From Pseudocercospora fijiensis CIRAD86 (lineage: Eukaryota > Ascomycota > Dothideomycetes > Mycosphaerellales > Mycosphaerellaceae), in contig NW_006921532.1 in NCBI RefSeq assembly GCF_000340215.1, positions 8,367,735-8,431,734 on the forward strand: a DNA stretch of 64,000 nucleotides, read 5' to 3'. The position numbers and the translations under genes are program-made. The notes below the pieces were generated by a model. That model was not told where the DNA came from. It ran no database searches and saw only the letters and a program-made list of their open reading frames with translations. Below, piece after piece: positions 10,657-22,085 of the stretch. Position 1 is the first letter of the stretch. Every line of letters starts with the position of its first letter.

Positions 10657-11905
10657 TGCGGGCAAATGTGATGATCCGCCCCCGAGAACTTCCGGCGTGA
10701 CTACTCCCTTCGTGCACTGTGGAGAGATGCTGGTTGCTGTCGTTGTGGGGCTTACTTCTTTCCATGGGATAGTGGCCTTTGCGATCAGCAGCTCTTTTGC
10801 CGTCTTGCCTGGGAGGCTCTTTAGATTTGCGGCTGATTTTTGAGTTGACTGATGCAAGTGAGTCGACAGATTGATTAAGTGGTGTGTTGGCCTTGGAATT
10901 TGGTCGACTGCCTGAGGGATGGGGCAGCGGTATCCATTCCTCTCGTTTGACCCAATGGTAGGGTGCATGTTGACCCCACCCGTATGGCTGGCCGCCGACA
11001 AGTTCCATGTGTGTCTCCTTGAGCCATCTAGTGGGCCTATAAGGGCCCCCGGGGTCTGGTGGCCTGGAGTCGAAGGATCGCCGCATGGAAGATCTGCCTG
11101 AATGGTTCGATCTGCGTCGTTCAAGTCCTGAGTGGCCTTGCTTGACTCTACGTTGAGCTTTGGTCGACCATTGGTCTCCATCTCTAGGTTTGAGAGATAT
11201 GGTCGAGCTGTTCGCGTTGACTGGAAGCGCGCCTCGTGAGGCATCGCGGCCTCTTTGGGCAGATGTCTCGTGCTTGGTTCTGTGTCGATGCTCGCGGTTG
11301 GAGCTGTGAGCTCCAGTCGGGGTTTCTCGAATAATTGCGGACGCGGCAGCAACGCGGGACTCACGAGAATGGCTTGTCTGCTGTGAGCTTGATCGTCGTT
11401 CGATGCGTTCAGCTCGTTCCGAGTGCTTCGATTGCTCTGGTTGCTCTGTGTCCTCTTCCGAGAGGCTCTGCTCCCTCTTCTTTGCCGCTCTCGCCCGCGC
11501 CTTCTCGACAGGGTAAGCGACAAGCTTCCTGATCCACTGCTGTTTCTGGATCCACTGTTGTCTCTCAGCCCATTGACCGAAAGTGAATGATGGTTTGTTG
11601 GCTCCAGTTGAGTTGCTAGGTCTGTCGGAGGCAGATCGTCCTGATTCAGATGTACGTCTGGACGAGTGCTTGCACGAATGCTTGGACTGTGCCTCAGCCT
11701 CGAGCGATGCACGTCCTCTGTGGTCGGTCGATTCTCCAGGGCTATCCTCTCCGTCTGTGTTGGGGATTTTGCTCGTGGCTTTGGGATCGACCGTAGAGGC
11801 CTTGCCCGATAGCGGTGACAGGCATCTTCGCATGGCTGACATACTGGAAGCTCGCAAAATTGACCTGGGTCCATGAGATGCTGCTCGTGTGATGGATCTT
11901 GCCAT
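10589..11905 (-). CDS. Hypothetical W/R-rich protein, overlapping the open AMA1 frame
   Basis: I do not recognise this protein. It is a 438-residue frame from ATG 11905 to TGA 10589. It contains two protein-like blocks: FGQWAERQQWIQKQQWIRK followed by a basic helix VEKARARAAKKREQ at about residues 107-146, and a Trp/Pro/Tyr block with PTRWLKETHMELVGG and YHWVKREEWIPLPHP at about 285-330. The rest is Ser/Arg/Glu-rich. The same bases are also open in the AMA1 frame as far as 12120, where a coding-like N terminus (RTPEQLIQERRNS near 12090) begins. This could be a separate gene ending 67 bases inside the putative AMA1 start, or the upstream exon of a larger AMA1 gene joined by an intron near 10600-10700. 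I could not settle this. I favour this frame over the AMA1 frame here because its composition is less repetitive. Confidence 0.5.
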   Translation of the reverse strand: MARSITRAASHGPRSILRASSMSAMRRCLSPLSGKASTVDPKATSKIPNTDGEDSPGESTDHRGRASLEAEAQSKHSCKHSSRRTSESGRSASDRPSNSTGANKPSFTFGQWAERQQWIQKQQWIRKLVAYPVEKARARAAKKREQSLSEEDTEQPEQSKHSERAERIERRSSSQQTSHSRESRVAAASAIIRETPTGAHSSNREHRHRTKHETSAQRGRDASRGALPVNANSSTISLKPRDGDQWSTKAQRRVKQGHSGLERRRSNHSGRSSMRRSFDSRPPDPGGPYRPTRWLKETHMELVGGQPYGWGQHAPYHWVKREEWIPLPHPSGSRPNSKANTPLNQSVDSLASVNSKISRKSKEPPRQDGKRAADRKGHYPMERSKPHNDSNQHLSTVHEGSSHAGSSRGRIITFARNALSCPPRRRHSEPDLKRTRWQ

Positions 11906-12120
11906 TCTCGCAGTTGATGGTCGCTGTTGCTGGGAGTTCTCGACCTCTCAATTTCAGTAGGGCTGTCCTCGGAAAGGTGCAGACTGCGATATGAGGTTGT
12001 CGAAGCCGTGCGAGTCCAGGCCTTCGCGCGGATCTGCTCAGATGTGCGTTGCTGACTATTGCGTCTCTCCTGGATGAGCTGCTCAGGGGTTCTGAGGGAG
12101 GTGGAGGCGGACCCGGACAT

Positions 12121-12567
12121 GCTCTGACTGGGCGAGGAGTCTTAGACACGCATTTGGCAGTCGTGGAGGAGTGTTAAGAATAAGCAGTAGATGCACCTTG
12201 ACCAAGGCCTATTCTAGCGTTTCCGTTTCCCGGTTCCGCGGATCCAATTCTCTCGAGTTCTGAGCACCGGCCCAACAAGCAAATGCTATGGAGGCGACAG
12301 AGAGGCGGTGGGCGGGGCGGAGCGGAGCGGAAAGCTTGCAGGCGCAGGCGCAGGCGCAGGCACACATTTGCTCGTCCATGGCAAGGGAAGGGAAGGGACT
12401 CAAGACCGCGCGTCATGTGGTGGTCGGTCTTTCTGTGAAGAGCGTGCCGAATGATGTTGCCTTGCCTTCGTCTCATTCTCGTGGCTGGCAGCTTCTGTTC
12501 GCAGGTTGACGCAGACGTTGATGACGGTTGACCTACCGGTACCTCCTCCCGGCGCATCGCGAGTATC
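12121..12567. other. Divergent promoter region between the minus-strand gene and BET4
   Basis: About 450 bases. It holds GC-rich short repeats, including a GGCGCA-type hexamer tract at about 12338-12361 and GGAGC repeats at about 12316-12330. No gene is recognisable. Confidence 0.5.
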
Positions 12568-13824
12568 ATGGCAAGCAGTGTAGGTGTCGCGGGCAGAGAT
12601 GCCATCGAGTGCGGTGCGGTGCGGTGCGAACTGACGACGGCGAACAGCACGGCATTCCCCGCGCCGCCGTTGCAGACAAGAGCGAGCGCGACAGGGAGAA
12701 GGAGCGGAAGCACATTGAGCAGTACAAGGCCCTCGAGGCTGCGGTCACGGAGAAGGTGGACATTCTCCCGTGCACAGACAGCGAGAGTGTGAAGACATGG
12801 CTAAGCAAACATCCAGATCCACGGCGGCGACTACTCCAACGCCACGCTCCAGCTCACCTCGCGACTCCTCAACCAGAACCCAGAGTACTATACCATATGG
12901 AACCATCGCCGCGTCCTTCTCCAACATGTCTTCGCCACAGAGCTCGCCGCGTCGCATGAGGAATCTACTGCGCAAGCTGAAGAAGGCGACAAGGCCGCAG
13001 CCGAACGAGATGGCATGAGCATAGCACAACGTGAAATCCTGCTGGTCATCAAGGAAGACCTGCAATACCAGATCCCTCTGCTGAAGCAATGGCCGAAGTG
13101 CTACTGGATTTGGAATCATCGTCGTTGGCTGCTCGTCACGGCTACGCAGCACGTGCCCGCCCACGCGACCCTCGAGCTCTGGAAAGCTGAGCTCGGTCTG
13201 GTCAGCAAGATGTTGGCCATGGACAGTCGCAACTTCCACGGCTGGGGCTATCGACGTGAGGTGGTCGAGAACGTGGAGCGGCTGAGTGGCAAGAGCATGG
13301 TTGAGGCGGAGTTTGAGTACACCACCAAAATGATCCAGAGCAATCTCTCCAACTTCTCGGCTTGGCATCATCGTGGCCAGCTGATACCACGATTGCTCCA
13401 TGAGCGGAATGCGGATGCAGAAGCTCGGAAACATCTGTTGGACAAGGAGCTTGAGCAGATCACCAATGCCTTGTACACTGATCCCTACGATCAGAGTCTC
13501 TGGTTCTACCATCAGTATTTGATGTCTGCGCTGGACGGGAAGAATCCCAAGGCTCCCACACTTCTGGAACACGTGACGAATGGAGATCGATTGCAATATC
13601 TGGAACAGGAGATTGACAGTGTCAAGGATATGCTAGATGGTGCGGAGGATTGCAAGTACATCTACCAAGCTTTGCTGGACTATTCAAGGCGCTATTTGGA
13701 AATTGAAGCTGGAAACAAGAAGGTGACGACGACGGAGATGAAGGAGTGGTTGAATGCATTGAGGAAGATCGATCCTTTGAGAGAAGGCAGATGGCAGGAT
13801 TTGGAGAAGAGTCTGAACCTGTGA
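12568..13824 (+). CDS. BET4: Rab geranylgeranyltransferase alpha subunit
   Basis: Three exons: 12568-12579, 12648-12755 and 12817-13824, giving 375 residues. The start is chosen so that the protein begins MASSHGIPR, the usual fungal BET4 opening. Intron 1 (GTAGGT...CTGAC...CAG, 68 nt) follows codon 4 and intron 2 (61 nt) has GCTAAGC as branch site. Prenyltransferase alpha (PFTA) repeats are visible: YYTIWNHRR, CYWIWNHRRW, FHGWGYRR, FSAWHHRG and LWFYHQYL. The protein pairs with the BET2 beta subunit. With Rab escort protein it attaches geranylgeranyl to C-terminal cysteines of Rab GTPases, which is needed for membrane traffic. An alternative start at ATG 12521 with a longer intron would give only a different first residue pair. 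The other candidate family, farnesyltransferase alpha (RAM2), is disfavoured by the HGIPR start. Confidence 0.9.
12609..12628. repeat. Pentanucleotide tract (GTGCG)4
   Basis: Four units of GTGCG inside intron 1 of BET4. Confidence 0.85.
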
Positions 13825-13955
13825 TGGCTGCGCTTCGTTGCCTAGCGGTATGAATAAAAGTCAAGACTCAACGATGCTCCTCTATTCCCTCGCTTTGATA
13901 TATTGAACCCTCCAGAGCACGACAACCTTCGCTTCCCCTCCCCAATATCAGCGTC

Positions 13956-16118
13956 CTACACACCCTTCGCCTTGTTGAAAGTCCCGATGACGCCTTTCGC
14001 CCAAGCAAAGTGTCCTGCATCAGTCCCCAAACATCCCTCTGCCAACTTTCCCGACTCGGGATGATACCAGCATCCATCCTTGGAACTTGCTCTCCCATAC
14101 CTCCCCGTATTCTGATTCCTCTCAATCCCCTCCCTCCAAGCCTTACAGATCGCGCTCGAATCAATCATGACATTAACCTCCTGCGAATGGAACCAACTCT
14201 GCGTATCCATATTCCCACTACCCTGAATCGCAACCTGTTCATCGACAATCAAGAGCTTGATATGACAAGATCTCTGCCGGAAATTGTTATGGATAGGGAG
14301 AATCTGATCGGCAGCAACGTAGTAATGGAAGTTCAAATTCTCCTTTTCGGATTCCTCGAGTTGGGAGAAGAGGTGGTTGGCGTTCATCTCGTTCGTTCCT
14401 CCTTGGCCGGGGAGCAATTCTCCTCCATCGTTGTAACCGAGACAGACGTAGCAAGTGACTTGAACCCCACCCCGTTTTACGGCTTTGATCAATTCGGGCA
14501 AGAGGGGTTTGGCGTTGAGGTCTGGAGTCTGGATGAAGATTGATTTCTTTGCGTTTCGCATTAGAGAGAGCCAGGCTTCGTTTTGAGGGACGAAGATCGA
14601 GTCGTTGTTTAGGTTGGCGTACGGTTTGCGTGAGCACATGGCCATTGGTACTGGTTCGGTGTTGGGCAGGGGAATGAATGGGAAGAAGTTCAAGTCATTG
14701 CTCCGTTCCGGTGCTGTGGCCTTGACGCTGAGGTTTGTGGGTTTGTTGAGATGGCGGGCTACAGCATCGACGGACTTCTCGGCAGACGAAGGTCGAAGGG
14801 TGGAGCGCATGCGGTCAATCTCTTCAGACATCGTGGAGTCGTGATGTGGTTCGTTTGGCATGTGTTCGGGGAGGTCTTTGTCGAAAGGCTTTTCTGGAAG
14901 ACGAAATTTGCCGTCCGGCTCGAAAAGTGAGGTGAAGCTCTCGAGTTCATACGTTGGTGGTGGTTTCGTGGCTGCGGGCTCCGTGCGGCATGGGAGTGCA
15001 GGGTCTAATTCGTTGTGCCAGGAGATGAGAAAGGTCTCCCAGAGCGAGTCAACAATTGGACCTTCGAGGTGTGTCATCATCTCCAGATTGTCATTATCTT
15101 GGATGTTATTCGACGAGACGGTGGCTATCTGGCGATCAACAATCATGAATTTGCTGTGGAACGTCCCCAATGCTAAAAGCAAAGGATAGAAGCGTTAGCA
15201 GACGTCCTGATAGGAAAAGCGGTTGGCAAGCAGGTGATTTGATTGGCGCTGGCAGGTTGAGACAAGAAGGGCTGCAAGGCGGGAGTGTGCAGGGCGAGGG
15301 CATTTGCCCTTGAATTTACTCACGCGGTCGATGAAAATTGACTATGGCAAGGTCCACGTTTGGCATCTGTTCTGGTGGAGGGATTCCAACGCCAGCTGCT
15401 TGCCAGCCATTCGAGTCGACGTTTTGATGGTTGTTAAGAACCTGTTGGAATATTAGACGATAACAAAATTGTCACAAGGACAGAAGGATATATATACCTG
15501 CTTGAGAGCACCTCTGTCGAACATAATCTTGACTACAGCTCGCTCCCCTCTCGCCCCAGCCCGCTTAGATAGCTCAATCAGCGCATCGTTGACGAAGGTA
15601 CTTGCGCCAGATTTCTTCCAAAAGTTGGTAGCTAGCAGTACTTCCTTCTTTGCCCGTGCGATGAGATTTGACATATGCCTCAGTTGGTCGTTGAGAGGAG
15701 CAATGATGGTCATTGGCACATAGCCAGTGCTGCCACAAAGCGGCGGCGACACACAATTGGCAACCGCATCTCGGTCCAGACACTGGAGCAAGTCGTGGAA
15801 CGCATGAAGAAACAGCTCGGTTGGTCTCGTGTCCTTGAAGTTGCCGCAGCTTCGTGCCCAGTCAAGATCTGCTTTGATAGAAGTCCCCCTTTCGTCAGGA
15901 GAGCGAGTGACGATCGTGGAAAGATGCTATGCCGTGTCAGTGCTGCACGAATTGAACGATGGCTGCGTGCTCACATGGCTTCCATAAAGTTCTTCTGCTA
16001 TTTCACCGGGCGACTTGCTCGCATCTTTGGCATACACTGAGCTCACAGACAAGTCTGAGTAGCACAGCTGCTCGATCTTGCTGCGATCTTTAGCGTGCTC
16101 TGAGTCCTTGCTGAACAT
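13956..16118 (-). CDS. Phospholipase D family protein, two HKD motifs
   Basis: Four exons: 16118-15975, 15926-15498, 15441-15324 and 15172-13956, giving 635 residues; all phases agree. The start ATG 16118 gives MFSKDSEHAKD, followed by the motif SKSPGEIAEELYG. The catalytic repeats are HSKFMIVDRQIATVSSNN and HIKLLIVDEQVAIQGSGN, each of the HxK(x)4D type with trailing Asn, so both active-site halves are present. The family hydrolyses or transfers phosphodiesters: phospholipids, cardiolipin or nucleic acid. I see no PX or PH domain, no signal peptide and no membrane segment, so the substrate is open. The stop is TAG at 13958-13956, so UAG may act as a terminator here. Third-position composition flips along the gene, C-rich on the plus strand near 13.9-14.2 kb and G/T-rich after 14.3 kb. 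Confidence 0.9.
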
Positions 16119-16925
16119 CGGAAAAATAAGATAAAGCCAAGCTTTCCTGGAATCTTGGCTTTTGAGCTTGGCAGTACTCTAAGAGTGAGAAGCGGGAGAT
16201 GAATGAGAAAATAAAGCAAACCACTCATGCCACTGTTCCTTGATGTCAATACGAGGTCTGGGCGAACGTAGAAACTCAGACTATTCCATGACGTAGTAGC
16301 ATACGTACGTTTCAGCCTTCGCCTTGCTTTAGCTGACCTAAAGCCAGCCAGCGCTTTCAGGGCCTGAATTCCGATCGTTCCGACTTAAGTTCCATTTGAC
16401 TGCTTTACGAGAGACAGGGAGGGTCCTTCAAATCCTTCGGCACAGAATCGAGGTCAGGCATTTCTTGCTTTAAAGCCTTTATTATAATCTCGTCAAAGAC
16501 CTTGGCTTGCAGTTCTCATTTTCGGCAACTGTCAGCAGTGGCGCTGGCCTGTAGCAGCGAGTCAGTGATGCATCCAGACCGAACCGCTGACAGGACGAAA
16601 TACGTACTCTTTAACAGTATCCGCAGTCCAGAATCTGGCATGCCCTCTATCTTTGAGATCTGTGCGAGAGATATACGTGCGAAAGCCTTCATCTGCCGTC
16701 TTCATGGTTGTGGTTTTGAAGCAAAATGGAATGATTGCCGTGCACCACTGATAATAGCTTCGGATGAGGTTTGACGCACTAGCTGCTGGACATACGGCGA
16801 CAATATCAATAGCTGGTGGTTCGCCCTTGTTCGTCCTACGACTTTGACCGGTCCAGTTTGAGCGTATTACAAAAAGGGACTCAAAATGTAGTATTGTTCA
16901 TATGGATTAAAGCCTTGAGGTCTGC
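16119..16925. other. Intergenic region upstream of the PLD gene
   Basis: About 800 bases containing the PLD promoter. Small open frames (for example 16502-16774 +) have no recognisable family. I see nothing else. Confidence 0.5.
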
Positions 16926-17344
16926 TCATGTCTTGAAAGCTGACACTGTGCCTCTGCACTGATCCACGTAGTCTTTGATGATGAAGTAGTGGTTCCCGCT
17001 GTTGGTCGGCTCCAGCACATAGCCAGGCTCCTTCACAAACAGGTCGGCCCACTTCACCCGGAAGACGAATGGGGATTTGTACTGGCATGCAGGGTTAGAG
17101 AAATGTGCAAGATAGGCCCAGCTTTCAGCGATGTGTTCGGAGCTATACGAAGCGTACATTCGCTATTGACGGGTGCTGGTCAAGAGCGCGACAAGGGAAG
17201 CGGAGCATTCTTAACAAGGCTTACCCGACCGGGATTCGTTTGTCGCAAAGCGGCAAACTGTCGTTGGTGGTAGCCAATGCTCCCAATCAAAATCACCTGC
17301 GTGACCAGCCAATGATCAGTACAATCAAGAAGGCAGACACTCAT
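16926..17344 (-). CDS. Possible small two-exon gene, 91 residues, unknown
   Basis: I do not recognise it. Exon 17344-17225 (40 codons) ends at a good donor, GTAAGC. Exon 17081-16926 follows an ideal branch and acceptor, CTAAC then TGCATGCCAG. The phases match (0/0) and both halves stay open. The second exon reads like protein, with SPFVFRVKWADLFVKEPGY, YFIIKDYVDQC and a stop after SAFKT. There is no signal peptide by eye and no known motif. It lies between the PLD and PRPP synthetase genes. The start ATG is simply the first in frame, so further 5' exons are possible. Confidence 0.35.
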
Positions 17345-17557
17345 ATTCCTGTTAGCGTGTCATGTGTTACTGCGAGCGTTGCGTGCTGCCGAGCAGATTC
17401 TGAAGCGCCTGGAAGTCCATCCCGTCCGGAAGGGGTGATTCGAACGCATTGCAAATCATCATTATTTGTACCAAAAAAGCCAAGTGATCGGCCTACGAAC
17501 CTCTGTCCTTGAACTCCGTGTTCGTTTAATCTTCGCAGCATTTCAATAAGAGGACTC

Positions 17558-18632
17558 CTAATCCAAAGGCGCATGCTTGAACAGGAATGAGACCGATTCG
17601 CCATTATGTGTTCGCCGTATGGCCTCCGCAAGTGTGGGACTGATATCGATGGTCGCGATCTTGTCACATTGCTTCTTCTTCTCCTCGTGGGGTACTGTAT
17701 TCGTGATGACGAGAGTCTTGAGAGCCTTGCTGTTGTTCAGCTTTTCGATCGCGTTTCCGCTCAGAATGCCATGCGTGACGATCGCAATGGCCTCTTTTGC
17801 GCCATGCTCCAGCACCACGTCGGCAGCTTTGACAAGGGTGCCGCACGTGTCGGCCATATCGTCCACAATAATGGCAACCTTGCCCCTCACATCACCAACC
17901 AGCGTCATTCGGGATACTTCGTTTGGTCGTGAGCGTTCCTTGTGTATGAGTGCGAATTGGAGGTCGAGACCGTCTGCAATGCTTGTAGCTCTTTTTGCAC
18001 CACCAGCGTCAGGAGAGACGATAACACAGTCCGGCACATTGAGGTTGTCCTTAATCCACCGCAACGTCGACGGCTCGGCATAGAGGTTGTCGACAGGCAC
18101 GTTAAAAAATCCTTGGATCTGTGAAGCGTGCAGATCCATTGTGATGACGTGGTTGCAGCCTGCCGTCTGGAGCATGTTGGCCATGAGTTTGGCAGTGATA
18201 GGAGCTCTACTCTTATCCTTCTTGTCTTGTCTGGCGTACGGAAAGTTGGGTAGGACAGCAGTTATTCGGCGAGCAGAGGCGGTGCGGCAGGCGTTGATGA
18301 GGATGAGAAGCTCCATGATGTGATCGTTGATGTTGCCTGGCTCGGTCGACTGGAGAATGAATACTGCGCTGTGTCAGTGGTCAACCATCAACCATCCTTG
18401 GGGTGTTGCGTCTGCCCACCATCTTCGTCTCTGACACTCTCTCCTATAGATATGCTCGACTCGTTGTTCGAATATTGGAGCACCATAATCTTCGCAAGCT
18501 CAATACCCAGTCTGCTCCCGCATCAGTCATCTACGCGGTCGCGCCAGTCGAATTTCCTCACCTGTCGGCGACCAGCTTCGCCAGACTGCCGTGGCTATTC
18601 CCCGTAAGGAGTTTGATACTGTTGGTTGCCAT
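17558..18632 (-). CDS. PRS: Ribose-phosphate pyrophosphokinase (PRPP synthetase)
   Basis: Three exons: 18632-18562, 18511-18420 and 18363-17558, giving 322 residues, the normal family length. It begins [20 protein letters not shown]. The second exon has [19 protein letters not shown] and the third [19 protein letters not shown]. Family signatures are visible: [18 protein letters not shown], the HxD-type [12 protein letters not shown], and the PRPP-binding loop [15 protein letters not shown]. The enzyme makes 5-phosphoribosyl 1-pyrophosphate from ribose 5-phosphate and ATP for purine, pyrimidine, NAD, His and Trp synthesis, in the cytosol, usually as a hetero-oligomer of several paralogues. 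It ends [10 protein letters not shown] then TAG; that C terminus is typical for the family, so UAG terminates here. Confidence 0.95.
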
Positions 18633-19298
18633 GATCGCGTAACTCTAGCGACACGGATGATATTGCTATGGGCCGATTTAGAAGATGTGAGTTGGTCATG
18701 GTGAAGTAGAATATATAAAGGCACTCACGATCTAAAATGTTGAAGCTCGGGTGTTCCTGACCACTGACCAGCTTCAAGCTTCGAGCGGGCCGCGACCGCG
18801 ACACAGCTACTGTAGGAAAAACTCGGTATCGACAGCAAAGTCAGCTTGATCGAGCCAATAATGGAGTAAGGATCTGTAATGACTCAAAGGGAACATGAAC
18901 TGTAGCCACAGAGATTCCGCGGATGTGAAGCAGAGCAGAATAACCAACAAAATCGTCTACCTGGTCAAGAGTATGTCTCAGAATGCAGACCACGCAGAGA
19001 TGTGATAGTCGGTGGGACATTTTGAGAATATTTAATGTCTGCCTGAGAAGTTGCTTCAACGAAGGGAGAGAAAAATCATAATAGGGAGAACGTCTGCCGC
19101 TTGATGCATTCGAAGCCGCTGCTTGCAGCTCTGGGGATATCGAAGACTATTCAATGCTAACGCCGTCCTGACCCTGTCACGCTGAATGGTGCACCGGCGA
19201 TATTGATCCCCATCATCACGAAGTCTTCATGCTTCGCTCGTAGACCATAACATAACCCTTCCCATTGCGCCTTTTTCGCAGAATGATGCGCCTATTGC
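18633..19298. other. Intergenic region between PRPP synthetase and eS6
   Basis: About 670 bases holding the PRPP synthetase promoter and the eS6 3' end. I see no gene. Confidence 0.55.
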
Positions 19299-20217
19299 TT
19301 ACTTGCGCATGCTGGAAGCGCGGCGCTTCTTGATATCTGCAGCCTTGGCCTTCTCCTCAGCAACACGCTTGTGGAGGATCTGGGCGTACTCGTTCTGAGT
19401 GACTGGTTAGTGGCTGCTCTGCCATTCTCCTCGAGATTGCGGGACTTACGGCAGCATCCTTGGCGGCCTCTGCACGGCGGCGCTTGAGTGCGATGCGATG
19501 GCGCTTGTGCTGGAGACGCTGAGGAGTGACCAGACGCTGGATGCGAGGAGCCTTGGTGTATGGCTTGGCACCCTCCTTGCCCTCCTTTGGCTGCACCTCA
19601 CGACGGATGACGAACTTGCGGACCTACAATATCACGTATCAGCAACTGATGCTGTCTCAGATCTGATCACTAGCCTTGCGGCGTGTGATCTCTCAACCAC
19701 TGGCCATGAGGCGTATGTGGTTGGCGAAGAGGAAATAGAGCCTCCTGGAGAGAGCACTCACATCGTCTTCCTTGCTGAGACCGAAGAAGCGGCGAATCTT
19801 GGTCGCGCGCTTTGGACCCAAGCGCTTGGGGTGTACGGTATCCGTGAGGCCTGGAATGTCTGCGTCACCCTGCTTCACGATGGAGAGGGCGAGGACCGAC
19901 AAGTCCATAGCGACGATGCAGCCACGAACAGACTTTCTCTTGCGCTCACCGGTGCGGCGTGGACGGTAGCAGGAGTGGCCATCGGCGAGGAGGAGGCGGA
20001 CACGAGTTGGATGCATGACACCCTGCTTCATTGGGAAGCCCTGTTTGTCGTTGCCGCCGGTGATTCTGAAGATGTATCCCTTGAACTCGTCGCCCACACT
20101 GTCGCCAGGCACTTCTTGGCCCATACGGCGGTCCATGAAGACACGGAGCTTGCGCTCATCTTCGATTTCGATCAGCTTCTGCGAGCCGTTGGCCGGGTAG
20201 GAGATGTTGAGCTTCAT
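19299..20217 (-). CDS. rps6: 40S ribosomal protein S6 (eS6)
   Basis: Three exons: 20217-19762 (152 codons), 19623-19450 (58 codons) and 19394-19299 (31 codons and TAA), giving 241 residues, close to the usual 236-240. It begins [20 protein letters not shown] and contains [38 protein letters not shown], then [10 protein letters not shown] and the basic tail ending [10 protein letters not shown]. The C-terminal serines are the usual S6-kinase (TOR pathway) target region. Donor and acceptor sites are canonical (GTGAGT and GTAAGT donors). The protein is part of the small subunit head and body junction. A 333-codon antisense open frame overlaps it and is rejected as a shadow. Confidence 0.97.
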
Positions 20218-20441
20218 CTTGACGGGATCCGGTCAAGATTGTGCTGCTGTTGGGTTAGTCGGCGGCGTTGTCGAGCGAGCGTGGGCGGAGAGAGAAATCC
20301 AGGAAGCCAGCAATGGAGGTGCAATTCTGGTGTGCGCGCTAAGCGAAGCTTAGACGATTTTGGCCTCAGGCGTCAACAGACGGGTACATCCGCTCTATCC
20401 ATCTCTACATGTATCAACATGAAGCCTCCTTGTGTTTTCCA

Positions 20442-22085
20442 TCACGCCTGCCACCTGAGCATCGTTATGCTCATATTCGAGAACTTGTATTTGCCTTGAC
20501 CCCTCCACTCCATCTCGTCAATGCCGATGCTTTGATCATCCTTCGTGTTGATGGCATCCCACTGCGACCCTGTGATTGTGTACACCTTCACGCTGCTGCC
20601 CACGCCGTCCAAGGCCACCTCGAAACTCTCCGTCAGATGCACATTGACCACGACGAGGCTGACCCAGCGATGCTCGTTGATGGTCGCCGATACGTCCAGC
20701 CACGGCGTGTCCACTGCGGCCTGCAGCCATTTTGGAGAAGTCTCGCCATCGTACGTTCCGCAGCTAACGTGAGTTGCAATAGTGTAGCCTCGCATGTACT
20801 TGCAAAACAGGAGGAGAGGCCACCAGGTCGTCTGCTTTACCACACCGTCTTCGTTTGTCATCAAAGGCGATATCACATTCACGCTTTGTGCAATGTTCGC
20901 CATTCCAACGTACTTGCTCTGCCGGATAAAGACGTTCAGCCATACTGCTACTGCAAGCGCGTCCGATAAGGTGTACTTCTCCTCTGCGCCCTTATCCCCT
21001 GGAGCTCTTTGCGGATCCCAGACGTTCCACTCATCAAAACAAATTGTTTGACGCGGCACAGACGCTGGGACTCCGTTCTGTATCCTGGCCAGATCGATGA
21101 GTCCGGACGCTATTTCAATTGCTCTTTCTGCACTTCTCGGTGCCAGTGCATTCTTTACTGGATCTTCGCTGGCTGTATAGATGTGTATACTGTGCATGTC
21201 TATCAAGCTGGCAGCAACATTGCCGGCTCCCAGGGCGTGATGGTCCCAGCTGACGCACTCTTTCAGGACGTGGAAATCCCATTCGGAATGTCCTGTCTCT
21301 CCACACAAGATGAGAGTGATTGATGGATCGATCAATTTGAGAGCTTTTGCCCACTGATACGCTTTCTTTGCGTAGTCCTCCTTGCTCATTTGCTCGACTT
21401 GCCACGGGCCCCAACATTCATTGCCGAGGGCCCAGTATTTGACGTTGTACGGCGTATCACGCCCATTTTGCCGGCGAAGATTGGCATAATACGTGTCCTG
21501 GGAAGAATTACAATATTCGAGCCAGGCGAGAGCTTCATCAAGGGTTCCTGCAGAGAGTCAACACAACGTTCCCTAACTTCAGTGCAGCTGCTGCACCTGT
21601 CCCGAAATTCAGAGCAAGGTAAGGCTCTGTTCCTACCACTTCGCACCACTTCATAAATTCATCGGTGCCAAACTGGTTGCTCTCAACTCCAAGCCAAGCC
21701 AGTTCAGGCCTTCTTGGTCTCTTTCCCCTGGGACCGACGCCATCCAACCACTACCAACGAACTCGAGTTGTCAGCGCAAACCCCCGAAAAATGCTCTCCG
21801 CCGTCGCAGACGTACATGATAGGTCGCAACAAAATTACCGCCAGGATAGCGCACCACAGGCACATTCAGCTCTTTCATGGCTGCGATAACGTCTTTGCGG
21901 AAGCCCTGGTCGTCGATGAGCTGCTTGTTCGGATTTTCTGGGTCATATAGCCCGCCATATATACAGCGGCCCATATGCTCTGTGAATCCGCCGTATATGT
22001 TATCATTGACTTTTGACAGCTTGTGCTTGGGGAACACCGCAATTGAGGCTTCCTCGCCGGACGCGAGCTTCGTGAACGTTGTCAT
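20442..22085 (-). CDS. GH51 alpha-L-arabinofuranosidase, intracellular type
   Basis: Three exons: 22085-21816 (90 codons), 21750-21597 and 21547-20442, giving 509 residues, normal for the compact GH51 group. It begins [18 protein letters not shown] with no signal peptide. Early motifs are [21 protein letters not shown] and [20 protein letters not shown] (the last spans intron 1). The acid/base Glu lies in [13 protein letters not shown] and the nucleophile Glu in CFDEWNVW; both are intact. The enzyme removes terminal arabinofuranose from arabinoxylan or arabinan oligomers, probably after uptake because it is not secreted. It is divergently arranged with a sugar transporter about 0.9 kb away, which fits shared pentose use; that link is inference. 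Confidence 0.93.

Noticed and set aside
12745..13596. 283-codon minus-strand open frame
   Set aside because: It is antisense to the BET4 exon, which carries clear prenyltransferase repeats.
17420..17480. tRNA-like TTCGAA sequence
   Set aside because: No cloverleaf can be drawn around it; the acceptor and anticodon stems are absent.
8401..17560. General reassignment of UAG to an amino acid
   Set aside because: PRPP synthetase ends at UAG exactly where the family ends and the PLD gene also stops at UAG, so UAG is read as stop in at least one gene here.
19498..20499. 333-codon plus-strand open frame
   Set aside because: It is antisense to all three exons of ribosomal protein eS6; its openness comes from the strong codon bias of that gene.
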